Source of the DNA: Micromonospora_E sp048060115
Lineage (GTDB): Bacteria > Actinomycetota > Actinomycetes > Mycobacteriales > Micromonosporaceae
Length of the DNA: 64,000 nt
Direction: 5' to 3'
Assembly: GCF_048060115.1 (NCBI RefSeq)
Contig: NZ_JBHMIM010000046.1
Span: 1 to 64,000, forward strand
The position numbers were made by a program, and so were the translations under genes. Positions 34,970-43,576 of this stretch are shown piece by piece (within the stretch, counting starts at the first letter, position 1; every line of letters starts with the position of its first letter). The notes beneath the pieces are model-generated. The model ran no database searches. It saw only the letters and a list, made by a program, of their open reading frames with translations, and was not told the origin of the DNA.

Positions 34970-36264
34970 GCGGCGACGGATCGAACAGCGGCGGGCGGAC
35001 CGATGGCGGCGCACCACCGCATCCGGACCGCCGACGAGCGGTGGTCACCGGCATCGGAGTGGTGGCGCCCACCGGGATGGGTGCCGACGCGCACTGGAAG
35101 GCCACCCTGGCCGGGCAGGTACGCACCGGCCCGATCACCCTGTTCGACCCGACGCCGTACCCGGTCACCCTGGCCGGCGAGGTCACCGACTTCGACGCGC
35201 TGCAGTGGACCGACAACCGGCGGGCGGTGCAGACCGACCGGTGGACCCACCTCGGGTTCGCCGGCACCCGGCTGGCGTTGGCCGACGCCGGGTTGCCGGA
35301 GACCGCCGACGACCCCGACCGGTACGCGGTCGCGCTGGCCAGTTCGTCGGGGGGCAACCTGTTCGGGCAGCGGGAGCTGCAGCGGCTGTGGAGCCGACCG
35401 GGCCGCAGCGTCGGCGCGTACCAGTCGATCGCCTGGTTCTACGCCGCCAGCGTCGGCCAGCTCTCCATCGCCCACCAGTTCAAGGGGGCATGCGGGGTGC
35501 TGGTCGCCGAGGCGGCCGGCGGGCTGGACAGCCTGGCGCACGCCGCCCGGACCATCCGCCGAGGTGCCGACGTGGTGCTGGCCGGGGCCACCGAATGCGC
35601 GCTGAGCCCGTACGCACTGGCCTGCCAGCTGCGCAGCGGGCTGCTCAGCACCGGCACCGACCCGCAGACGGCGTACCTGCCGTTCGATGCGGACGCCGCC
35701 GGTTACCTGCCCGGCGAGGGTGGCGCGGTGCTGGTCGTCGAGGAGCTGGGACACGCGCTGGCCCGGGGCGCTCCGGTGATCTACGGCGAGGTCGCCGGCT
35801 GGGGCGCCACCCACGACGCCCGGCACACCGACCGACACGCCGGCGGTGACGTCGGTCAGTACGCGCGGGCGATCTGGCGGGCGTTGGAGGTCGCCGGGGT
35901 GGCACCGGCGCAGGTGGACGTCTGCCTGCCGGACGCGCTCGGGGTGCCGCGCTACGACCGGTCCGAGGCTCGGGCGTTGCACGCCGTCTTCGGCCCGGCG
36001 CAACCACCGGTGACCACGCCGAAGCCGCTGACCGGCCGGGCCCACCAGGGCAGCGCCGCGCTGGACGTGGCGACGGCGCTGCTGGCGCTGCGGCATCGGC
36101 TGCTGCCGCCGACCGCCGCACCGCGACGGCCGGCACCCGGCTGCGAGCTCGACTTCGTCCGTACGCCACGTGAGTGCGCGGGGCACGCCGCGCTGGTCGC
36201 CGCCCGTGGTTTCGACGGCTTCAACAGCGCCCTGGTGCTGCGCCGCGACCCGGACTGGCGCTGA
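34966..36264 (+). CDS. Type II PKS chain-length factor, KS-beta
   Basis: A 432-residue KS homologue without the active-site Cys: the equivalent stretch reads GVLVAEAAGGLDSL, so residue 183 is Ala where most chain-length factors have Gln (VAEQAGG). It keeps the start RRAVVTGIGVVAPTGMGADA and ends FVRTPRECAGHAALVAARGF then DGFNSALVL. It pairs with KS-alpha and sets chain length. TTG start overlaps the KS-alpha stop (TTGA), with GGAGAGG upstream. Last gene of the operon. Confidence 0.93.
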   Translation: MSGDGSNSGGRTDGGAPPHPDRRRAVVTGIGVVAPTGMGADAHWKATLAGQVRTGPITLFDPTPYPVTLAGEVTDFDALQWTDNRRAVQTDRWTHLGFAGTRLALADAGLPETADDPDRYAVALASSSGGNLFGQRELQRLWSRPGRSVGAYQSIAWFYAASVGQLSIAHQFKGACGVLVAEAAGGLDSLAHAARTIRRGADVVLAGATECALSPYALACQLRSGLLSTGTDPQTAYLPFDADAAGYLPGEGGAVLVVEELGHALARGAPVIYGEVAGWGATHDARHTDRHAGGDVGQYARAIWRALEVAGVAPAQVDVCLPDALGVPRYDRSEARALHAVFGPAQPPVTTPKPLTGRAHQGSAALDVATALLALRHRLLPPTAAPRRPAPGCELDFVRTPRECAGHAALVAARGFDGFNSALVLRRDPDWR

Positions 36265-36417
36265 ACCCGGTTCGCCAGAACCACGGGCCCGGCGAACCCG
36301 GCAGCCATGCACGTCGGCGGCACGCCATAGGGACCGGACGGCCCTGTCGAGGTTGCCGTCGTCGGCCTCACCAAGGACCAGACAGAGCTCGTAGCAGATT
36401 CGGGTGGCGTGGCGGCT

Positions 36418-37059
36418 TCAGGAGGTAGTGCGTTCGGCGAGAGTCGCTGCGCCGGGGCCGGAGAGCTCATCGGGCTCAACGGGGCGACCGGATACCGCGA
36501 GCAGGAGGGCGAGGGCCGATCCGTGCACCAGCGGTCCGGTTCCACCGTCCACGGGTGCATCGGAGGCGATGAGCCGCAGACCACTCGCGCGCTCCCTACC
36601 GCCGCCGATCTTCACGGTCGTGCGAAGTTGGAATTCCAGCGCCGTCGCCACCTGGTCGGCCGGGTAGTCGCCGGTGAGCCCGACCGCCCGCCGGACGTCT
36701 TCTCCGTGGACGAAGGCCTCGACGAGGCGTGTGGCGATCGCCGCCGGCGGCGTTCTGGTGCAGGTCAGGACGGATCGCAGCGCGTCGAGAGTGTCCTTCG
36801 GGTCGTCGCACCGTTCGCGGACGAGACCGGCGGCGTTCTGGCGGTCGAAGTCGAAGCGGGCAGTCACCATGTGTCGGATGAAGCCGATCCTCGTGGTCTT
36901 CGCCGTGTCGACGAGGTGGGCCACGACGTCGTGCACGTCCCATTCACCGCAGGCGGTCGGAGCGTTCCACTGCTCTGGCGCGAGAGTCTCCAGGTCGCGG
37001 ACAAGAGCCGCGCGTTCGCGGTGAACGGCAGTCCAAACATCGGTGCGTCGGGCATCCAT
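36418..37059 (-). CDS. Maleylpyruvate isomerase-like (DinB/MDMPI) family protein
   Basis: A 213-residue protein of the actinobacterial TIGR03083/mycothiol-dependent maleylpyruvate isomerase fold: WTAVHRERAALVRDLETLAP, EQWNAPTACGEWDVHDVVAH, LVDTAKTTR, and the later AFVHGEDVRRAVG. The three His that hold the metal in this fold (within VVAHL and FVHGED) are recognisable. Such proteins often carry out thiol-dependent reactions but most are uncharacterised. Divergent from an HxlR regulator with two operators between them. Confidence 0.85.
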   Translation of the reverse strand: MDARRTDVWTAVHRERAALVRDLETLAPEQWNAPTACGEWDVHDVVAHLVDTAKTTRIGFIRHMVTARFDFDRQNAAGLVRERCDDPKDTLDALRSVLTCTRTPPAAIATRLVEAFVHGEDVRRAVGLTGDYPADQVATALEFQLRTTVKIGGGRERASGLRLIASDAPVDGGTGPLVHGSALALLLAVSGRPVEPDELSGPGAATLAERTTS

Positions 37060-37062
37060 GGC

Positions 37063-37100
37063 ACTACTAAATCAGTAGTACACGCTACTAGCCAAGTAGT
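37063..37100. promoter_or_regulatory. Twin operators ACTACT-N5-AGTAGT
   Basis: ACTACT-aaatc-AGTAGT (37063-37079) and gCTACT-agcca-AGTAGt (37084-37100) are two copies of the same inverted repeat with centres 21 bp apart, two helical turns, in the 53-bp gap between divergent genes. They fit cooperative binding of two HxlR dimers. Confidence 0.7.
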
Positions 37101-37113
37101 TACACTGGCTCGG
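37101..37113 (+). promoter_or_regulatory. -10 box of a probably leaderless hxlR transcript
   Basis: TACACT at 37101-37106 matches the TAnnnT -10 consensus; 6 bases later is the GTG start at 37113, with no ribosome-binding site. A transcript starting at the G of GTG would be leaderless, and the operator directly abuts the -10 box, implying repression of its own synthesis. Confidence 0.45.
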
Positions 37114-37847
37114 TGGCGACACGAAGGACATATGGCTCGTACAACGACGGCTGCGCTTCCGCCCACGCGCTCGACCTGATCGGAGAGCGGTGGGCCCTCA
37201 TCGTCGTGCGCGAGCTGTTGCTGGGGCCGAAGCGCTTCGTCGACATCCAGCGCGACATTCCAGGCATCGGCCCCGGAACGCTCTCACGCCGGCTCCAGGA
37301 CCTGGAAGAGTCCGGCATCGTTGTACGGCGCACCCTGCCCCGCCCCGCCGACGTCACCGTCTACGACCTTACTGAGTGGGGATACGACCTCGAGGCTGTC
37401 AACACAGCCCTGTCACGGTGGGCCGTGCGCTCGCCGCGACTGCCGCTGGAGGCGGACATGAGCCCGGACACACTCGTCCTCGCCATGCGGGCACATGCGT
37501 CGCCGGCACCAGCAGGTGAGCCCGTCCGCCGCGTCGCGTTGACCCTGACGGACTCCCGCGCCGCCGGGCAAGAGCCGGTCGAGTACCTCGCGACAGTAGG
37601 CCCAGGCGGCACCACGGTGTCGAAGGAACCGATCCCCGACGACGTCGACGCGCGAGTCGAGGCAACGACCCTCGCGTGGAAGGCTCTGGTCATCGGTGGA
37701 GCTCCGATCGAGGGCGCCGAAGCGGTCGCCATCATCGGCGACTCCACAGCGGTCCGTGCCCTGCTCGACGCCACCCAGCTAGTGATCTCCCCAGGTGACA
37801 GCACGCCGTCCATCACGTCGGCCGCCCCTTGTCCCCCTTGTCCATAG
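37113..37847 (+). CDS. HxlR family regulator with extra C-terminal domain
   Basis: A 244-residue protein. Residues 1-100 are a clear HxlR winged helix: GCASAHALDLIGERWALIVV, RELLLGPKRFVDIQRDIPGI, GPGTLSRRLQDLEESGIVVR, with the conserved N-terminal Cys. Residues ~120-230 form a second domain resembling the SCP2 sterol-carrier fold (VALTLTDSRAAGQEPVEYLA ... WKALVIGGAPIEGAEAVAII) found in a subset of HxlR proteins, likely the ligand sensor. The final residues (PCPPCP) are unusual. Controls itself and the divergent isomerase, by inference from the twin operators. Confidence 0.88.
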   Translation: MATRRTYGSYNDGCASAHALDLIGERWALIVVRELLLGPKRFVDIQRDIPGIGPGTLSRRLQDLEESGIVVRRTLPRPADVTVYDLTEWGYDLEAVNTALSRWAVRSPRLPLEADMSPDTLVLAMRAHASPAPAGEPVRRVALTLTDSRAAGQEPVEYLATVGPGGTTVSKEPIPDDVDARVEATTLAWKALVIGGAPIEGAEAVAIIGDSTAVRALLDATQLVISPGDSTPSITSAAPCPPCP

Positions 37848-38274
37848 CGGCAGGATCGCCGGCGGCGCCTCGCCCGGAGGTACGAAACTAGAGCTGCCGC
37901 CGCCTTCACCACGCCGTGTTCCAGTTTCGTTCGCCCCTCCCGGCCGCTGAGCACACAGATCCAGGAGCACCATGGGCGCACCCAGCCACATGGCACTTCC
38001 CGACGTCGTGGCGGCAGCGCCCGCTTCGACGAACGCGTCGGGCGCGGGGCGTTCGGCGAGCGCCTGTTCGGCGAGGGCGGTCAGCACGGCCTGCCCGCGG
38101 CAGTCCGAACGACTACCGCGGGCACTCACCCGCCAGGTTCTGACCCGACTCGACCGACCTGCAACCCTGGATCGATGGGCCAACCCGGGCTACCGGCTGG
38201 TCACGGTCATTTTCATGCGCTTCGGTCTGCGGATCACCGACGAGCGGTGGCTGGTACCGCGACCCGGGAGCGGC
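37848..38274. other. Intergenic region without recognised gene
   Basis: About 430 bp. Both strands hold open frames (for example minus 37779-38183 with ALAEQALAERPAPDAFVEAG), but none has a ribosome-binding site or a pattern I can place, so I call no gene. It may be eroded coding sequence. Confidence 0.35.
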
Positions 38275-38306
38275 GCGATCGTGTCAGCCGGCGCTGACCC
38301 GATCGC
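38275..38306 (-). terminator. Hairpin after the MMPL-DUF1254 gene
   Basis: GCGATCGTGTCAGC (38275-38288), loop CGGC, and GCTGACCCGATCGC (38293-38306) pair with one mismatch, 17 bp beyond the stop at 38323 on the minus strand. Confidence 0.7.
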
Positions 38307-38322
38307 GTGATCAGCACACGTC

Positions 38323-41300
38323 TCAGCAGAACCACCGGGCGATGCGCGGCGGCTGCCACTCGCCGGTCAGTACATCGTCGGTGGGTAGGTAGACCCGCAT
38401 GTAGACGTGGAAGGCGCCGGTCGGGGCGGGCAGCCAGTTCGCCGTCCCGCCGGGTGGTGGAGTGGTGGACAGGAACAGGTCGAGTGATCCGTCCTGGTTC
38501 ACCGTGAGAGCGGAACGATCGCTGAGGGCGTACCGGTTGAGCTCGTTGGGGACAAGAAAGTGGTTCTCGTCGTACATGGTCACCGACCAGAATCCGTCCG
38601 CGCTCGTCGGCGGGAGAGCTCCCGGCCGGAAGTGCAGCCGGTAGGAGCGTTCCCCACTGAGCGGCTGGCCGAGCGAGTCGGACAGGGAGAAATAGTACGT
38701 CGACTCGGCGGGCACGTTGGCGCCCAGGCCACCAGCGGCGATACTGGCTCGGAGCAGGTAGTCGGTGCCGTAGGTGCCGGCGCTGAGGCTCGACCGCCAC
38801 GTCCGCCCGGCAGCGGGGAACGCGGCTTCCGCCTGGCCGGCTACGAGGTACGCCTGCCCGTCGGTCACCGCCGCCTCCAGGGTGGCAACGGTCTGCGGAT
38901 CCCCTTGGCTCGGGATCCCGCCCGGCTCGACGCCGAGCGTGGCGAGACGAGCGAGTGCCGGCGCGTCGGCGGTCGGGGGTGGGTCAGCCGCGAGCGCGGC
39001 AGCCAGTTCGTCGAAGAAGGCGGCGCCGGCGTCGTAGGGGGTCTGTGGCCGTGGCAGGTTCGCGCAGTCGGGCGTAGGCAGCGCTGGCGGCGTGTCGGTG
39101 GCGGACGTTTCGAGGACGGCAAGCTGGTACCCGGCCATGACAGCCCTGGCGGCGGGCACGTCGTCGGGGTTCTTCACGAGCGTGCGGCCTAGCAGCCATA
39201 CGTCCCAGGTGGGTGCGGACACCGACGTGACGCCGCTCGGAAGTTCACCGGACCATCCGGGCGGAACGATCGCGTACCTGCCGCCCGAAGCGCCCACGGT
39301 GCGGGTACCGATGTTGGTGAACACGTTGGTGTACAGGTCGAGGAACTGGAAGTTGTAGTACCGGTCGTCGATCGCCGGTACCGTCAGCACGACCGGCCCA
39401 CGACGCAGGTCGAGCCATGCGATCGAGTAGAGGGTGTCGACGTTGGGTGCCACCACGTCACGGCTGGCGGGAGTGGCGAGCGTAGGCGAGTTCACCAGCG
39501 TGTTGACGTTCCCGATGGCGCACAGTTGGTTGGCCCGGGTGCGGGCGGCGACGACCGGAGCGTAACCGTAGAGGTAGGCGTCGATGCCAGGCGTCGTTGT
39601 CGACGCGGCAGCTTGGGCGCCTGGTGGCACCGCGAGGCACCCGACGAGCGCTGCGATCACGGTCACCGGCATGGCTGCAAAAAGGCGGTTACGCACGCGA
39701 ATCCTTCTGATCGGTGCTGGCTGGCGGCGCTCGCGGTCTCGACGTCGTCCGCTCAGCTGCGGACCGCCGGTGCGGGTGAGGTCCACCTCGGTGGGGACAA
39801 GTTCCTCAACGGAGCCGGTGGCGTCCCCACCGGCCGGGCGGGCCAGTGCGACACCCTCCACGTCCATGGCGGGCAGCAGGCGGTCGAGGCGTTGCGGCAG
39901 TGTCCATGCGTGTGTGCCGAGCAGCCCGAGTGCGGCGGGGACCAGCGTCATTCGGACAAGGAAGGCGTCCAGGAGCACGCCGAGGGCCAGCGCGAAGGCG
40001 ATCGGGCGGACCGTTGCCGTCCCGCTGACCACGAAGCTGGCGAAGACCCCGATCATGATCAGTGCGGCGGCCGCGACGACTCTGCCGGCGTGCCGTGCTC
40101 CCTCGCGTACCGCCTCCCTCGGCTCGCGGCCGTGGATGACCGCCTCGTGGATCCGGGAGACGAGGAAGACCTGGTAGTCCATTGCCAGACCGAACAGCAC
40201 GGCCATCACGATGATCGGCATGAAGCTCACCAGCGAGCCGGTGGTGCCGTCGCTGAGGATGCCGCCGAACCAGCCCCACTGGAACAGTGCCACCGTGACG
40301 CCGAGGGTCGCGCCGAGGGTGAGTAGGTAGCCGACCGCGGCAATTAGGGGCACCAGCAGGGAGCGGAAGACCATCGTCAACAGCACCATCGACAGGCTGA
40401 CGACGACCAGGGCGAACGGCAGGATCGCGGTAGACAGCCGGGCGGAGACGTCGACGCCGAGCGCGGTCGTCCCGCTGACCTGGATGGTTGCGCCGGTCGT
40501 GGCGGTGATGTCCGCGGCCTCGTGCCGGATCGTCTGCACCACGTCGGCGGTCGCCGGGTCGGCGGGTCCGGTCGCGGGGATCACCTGGATCAGGGCGTAC
40601 CGGGCGTTGGTGGATATCCGCGGCGGCGCCACCGACGCCACACCGGGAATGTCGCTGAGACCTTCGGCGACGGCCGTGGCGGCCGTGTCTGGCTGGCTGG
40701 ACCTGGAGAGGTCGGCGAGCACGAGGACCGGACCGTTGAGCCCGGGTCCGAACTCGTCGGAGACTGTGTCGTAGACCTGGCGCGCCTGGTCGCTGTTCGG
40801 CAGGCTCCCGTTGTCGGGCAGCGCCAGTCGCATGCCCGTCACCGGCACCGCCAGGAGGAGTAGCGCGCCGATCCCGGCGGCGAGGATGATGACGGGCCGG
40901 CGCAGCACGCCCCGCACCCAGCGCTCGGCGCCGGGGACCGCGCGGCCCTCGGCGACGGCCGTGGCCCGCCGGCTGTATCGCCCGCCCGGGCGCGGCGCCA
41001 GCCGCCGCCCGGCCACCGACAGTAGGGCCGGCAGCAACGTGATCGCCACCAGCACCGCGAGGAGCACGGTTGCCGCCGAGGACACTCCCATCACGGTGAG
41101 GAACGGCACCTGCGCCACGGCCAGGCCGAGGAGGGCGATGATCACGGTCGACCCGGCGAACACCACCGATGACCCAGCAGTGGCGGTGGCTCGGGCGACG
41201 GCCTGCGCGACGTCCGCCCCTGCGGCCAGTTCGGCGCGGTGGCGGGCGACCAGCAGCAGGGCGTAGTCGATACCGACCGCGAGCCCGAGCATGAGCGCGA

Positions 41301-41997
41301 GCGTCGGGGCGGTCGTGGAGATCGTGGTCAGGGTCGAGGCCACCCAGATACCGACCAGCCCGGCGGCGACGCCGACGAGCGCGGTGAGCAGGGGCAGCCC
41401 GGCGGCGACCACCGATCCGAGGGTGACCGCGAGGACGACGACCGCCAACAGGAGGCCGATCACCTCCGCCGCGTGCGAGGCGGAACTCGGCCCGCCGGAG
41501 AGGGCGTTGCCGCCGAGGAGCACGGTCAGCCCGGCCTGTTCGGCCGGGGCCATCGCGGCCCGGACGTCGTCGCCTGTCGAGTCGGGCAGTTCGCTCTTGA
41601 GTACGTCGAACTGCACGATGGCCAGCCCGGATCGGCCGTCGGCGCTGACCGTGCCCGGGGCCTGCGGCGGCGCGACGGACCGCACATGGTCGAGCTTGGA
41701 CACCGCTGTCAGTGACCGTTGGACGGCTGCGTTGTAGGCCGGATCGCCAACCGTCCCGCCGTCGGGTGCCTCCAGCAGGATCTGCAGCGAGGTCCCGCCC
41801 GCACCGGGGAACTCCTCCTGCAGCACGTTCAGCGCCGCCTGGGACTCCGAACTGGGGATGGTGAACTCGTCGGTCAGGGCGCTCCCGCGCGCCGCCAGAC
41901 CTCCCACGAGGGCCAGGAGCAGCAGCACCCAGCCTCCGATCACGATGAATCTCCGCCGGTGCGCGAACCGGCCTACGCGCTGCAACAACCGAGCCAT
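38323..41997 (-). CDS. MMPL-family RND transporter fused to DUF1254/DUF1214 protein
   Basis: A 1224-residue frame; ATG 41997 with GGAAGG upstream. Residues ~1-720 are a complete MMPL (RND) lipid/drug exporter with two six-helix halves: first helix RFIVIGGWVLLLLALVGGLA, MLGLAVGIDYALLLVARHR and VMAVLFGLAMDYQVFLVSRI, which carry the proton-relay Asp/Tyr pairs. After an Arg-rich stretch (GRRRDRERRQ) come a signal-peptide-like helix (~768-800) and a secreted-type DUF1254 then DUF1214 protein (IDAYLYGYAPVVAARTR ... YNFQFLDLYTNVF ... FWSVTMYDENHFLVPNELNR). MMPL and DUF1254 are normally separate. The helix would act as a 13th membrane span, placing DUF1254 outside. An internal start (39696) may also yield the DUF1254 part alone. 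Downstream of a two-component system in the same direction. Confidence 0.85.
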   Translation of the reverse strand: MARLLQRVGRFAHRRRFIVIGGWVLLLLALVGGLAARGSALTDEFTIPSSESQAALNVLQEEFPGAGGTSLQILLEAPDGGTVGDPAYNAAVQRSLTAVSKLDHVRSVAPPQAPGTVSADGRSGLAIVQFDVLKSELPDSTGDDVRAAMAPAEQAGLTVLLGGNALSGGPSSASHAAEVIGLLLAVVVLAVTLGSVVAAGLPLLTALVGVAAGLVGIWVASTLTTISTTAPTLALMLGLAVGIDYALLLVARHRAELAAGADVAQAVARATATAGSSVVFAGSTVIIALLGLAVAQVPFLTVMGVSSAATVLLAVLVAITLLPALLSVAGRRLAPRPGGRYSRRATAVAEGRAVPGAERWVRGVLRRPVIILAAGIGALLLLAVPVTGMRLALPDNGSLPNSDQARQVYDTVSDEFGPGLNGPVLVLADLSRSSQPDTAATAVAEGLSDIPGVASVAPPRISTNARYALIQVIPATGPADPATADVVQTIRHEAADITATTGATIQVSGTTALGVDVSARLSTAILPFALVVVSLSMVLLTMVFRSLLVPLIAAVGYLLTLGATLGVTVALFQWGWFGGILSDGTTGSLVSFMPIIVMAVLFGLAMDYQVFLVSRIHEAVIHGREPREAVREGARHAGRVVAAAALIMIGVFASFVVSGTATVRPIAFALALGVLLDAFLVRMTLVPAALGLLGTHAWTLPQRLDRLLPAMDVEGVALARPAGGDATGSVEELVPTEVDLTRTGGPQLSGRRRDRERRQPAPIRRIRVRNRLFAAMPVTVIAALVGCLAVPPGAQAAASTTTPGIDAYLYGYAPVVAARTRANQLCAIGNVNTLVNSPTLATPASRDVVAPNVDTLYSIAWLDLRRGPVVLTVPAIDDRYYNFQFLDLYTNVFTNIGTRTVGASGGRYAIVPPGWSGELPSGVTSVSAPTWDVWLLGRTLVKNPDDVPAARAVMAGYQLAVLETSATDTPPALPTPDCANLPRPQTPYDAGAAFFDELAAALAADPPPTADAPALARLATLGVEPGGIPSQGDPQTVATLEAAVTDGQAYLVAGQAEAAFPAAGRTWRSSLSAGTYGTDYLLRASIAAGGLGANVPAESTYYFSLSDSLGQPLSGERSYRLHFRPGALPPTSADGFWSVTMYDENHFLVPNELNRYALSDRSALTVNQDGSLDLFLSTTPPPGGTANWLPAPTGAFHVYMRVYLPTDDVLTGEWQPPRIARWFC
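39694..39708 (-). promoter_or_regulatory. Internal ribosome-binding site and GTG start within the fusion
   Basis: On the minus strand AGAAGGA (39708-39702) stands five bases before GTG (39696-39694), which begins VRNRLFAAMPVTVIAALVG, a proper signal peptide start. It would give a 457-residue secreted DUF1254 protein independent of the MMPL part. Confidence 0.55.
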
Positions 41998-42078
41998 CAG
42001 CTCGTCATCCCTTCCGCTGTCCGGCGGGCCGGATGCCCGCTCGCCGTCCAGTCGACCGGCCTGAGCTGACGGCGCGCC

Positions 42079-43576
42079 TATTCGGACCCTGACGATCCCC
42101 TGCCGGGAACCTGATGGTTGGCTGACGGCAACGCTGCCGGTGCCGCGACCGGGAGCCGGACGGTGATCGTGGTGCCCTCGCCGACCACGGACCGGCCGGT
42201 GACCTCGCCGCCCTGCGCGGTCACCAGGGCTCGGACGATGGACAACCCCAGCCCGGAGCCGGATCCGTCCCGGATCCGTCCCGGGACCGGCCGGCGTCGA
42301 CCCGGTAGAACCGGTCGAACACCCGGGCCAGGTCGTGCTCGGCGATGCCCGGTCCGTGGTCGACGACCTCGATGGCGACCTCGGTGCGGGCGGCGGGGCC
42401 GACGGCCAGTTCGACGGGCGTGCCGGCCGGGGTGTGCTGGACGGCGTTGCCGACGAGGTTGCGGAACACCTGCTCCAGCCGCGGTGCGTCGCCGAGCACG
42501 GTGACCGGTCCGGCCGCCTGCAGGGTGATCGCCCGGTCCGGCTTGATCACGCGCGCGTCCTCGATGATGCCTTCCAGCAGGGGCAGCAGAGGGACCGGTT
42601 CGGCGGCGAGCGGCCGCCCGGCGTCCATCCGGGCGAGCAGGGCCAGATCCTCGACGAGCAGGCGCATCCTGCCCACCTCGGCCTCCATCCGGCCCATCGC
42701 CCGGTCCAGGTCGTCGCGGTCCTCCAGGCCGCCCTGCACGTATAGGTCGAGCCAGCCGCTGATGCCGGTGAGCGGGGTGCGTAGTTCGTGCGAGGCGTCG
42801 GCGACGAACGAGCGCAGGGCCTGCTCGGCGCGGCGCCGGGCTTCGAACGCCTCGGTCAGGGCCGCGGCCAGCCGGACTGTCTCGGTACCGGAGCCGTGGG
42901 CGAGATCGCCGAAGTCGTGGTCCCCGGCGCCTCCGGCGATCTGGTCGGCGGCCTCGGCCATCCGTTCCAGCGGGCGCAGGCCGCGGCGCAGGCTCAACGC
43001 GGCCACCGACCCCAGCACGATCAACGCGGCGACGGCGAACCCGAACCCGGTCCGCCGCAGGCGGGCGATCACCGCCACGTCGTCGGTCCGGTCGACGGCG
43101 ACGATGAGGAACCCGAGCGGTATCGACGTGGCGTCGCCGGACTCCACGACCAGGCCTGTGGCTCGGGCACGGGCCACCAGGAACGTGCGGCCCCCGGCGG
43201 TCAGGTCGGCGGGTTCCCCGATCGGCAGGGCGCGGGTAGCTGCGACGAGGTCGCCCGCCGGTGGCGGTGGGCCATCCTGGAGCCGGTCGAAGGTGAACGC
43301 CGGCCGGCCGCTCGTGTCCAGACCGACCACGACCACGCCGGAGAAGGCGGGCAACGCGTCCGGCTCGATCACCACCCGGTCACGTCCGCTGAGGATCCCG
43401 CCGACGGAGGCGTTGATGTTCCACAGCCGCTCCTCGGCCCGCTCGGCGAGGTAGCGTTGCAGGAACAACGAGGTCAGGGCGGGACCGCCGACTAGCCCGA
43501 CGAGCAGCAGGACGAGCAGGTGGACCAGGAGCCGGCGACGGATCGACAGCGGCCGCACGGGCCACCGCAGTCTCAC
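42079..43576 (-). CDS. HAMP sensor histidine kinase disrupted by 11-bp duplication
   Basis: GTG 43576 overlaps the response-regulator stop. The protein has two membrane helices (~12-35 and ~175-200) around an external sensor region, HAMP (~200-250), the dimerisation box with phosphorylated His in FVADASHELRTPLTG, N-box FRNLVGNAVQHTP and G1 VVDHGPGIAEHDLARVFDRF. At about residue 431 the frame leaves the family and stops at 42221. The lost end, SGSGLGLSIVRALVTAQGG then TTITVRLPV, lies in another frame down to 42079; removing one copy of the duplicated GGATCCGTCCC (42261-42271/42272-42282) restores it. As read, the ATP lid (G2 box) is missing, so the kinase should be inactive unless the duplication is an assembly error. 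Confidence 0.9.
42261..42282. repeat. 11-bp tandem duplication inside the histidine kinase
   Basis: GGATCCGTCCC is present twice head to tail (42261-42271 and 42272-42282). Eleven is not a multiple of three, so the second copy shifts the kinase frame. Confidence 0.95.

Noticed and set aside
36313..36417. Plus-strand frame with DGPVEVAVVGLTKDQTELVA after the PKS operon
   Set aside because: It reads protein-like but has no start or stop defining a gene, and it runs into antisense of the isomerase gene; too short to call.
37779..38183. Minus-strand frame of 134 codons
   Set aside because: No ribosome-binding site and no family pattern; overlaps the end of the HxlR gene. Long chance frames are common at this GC content.
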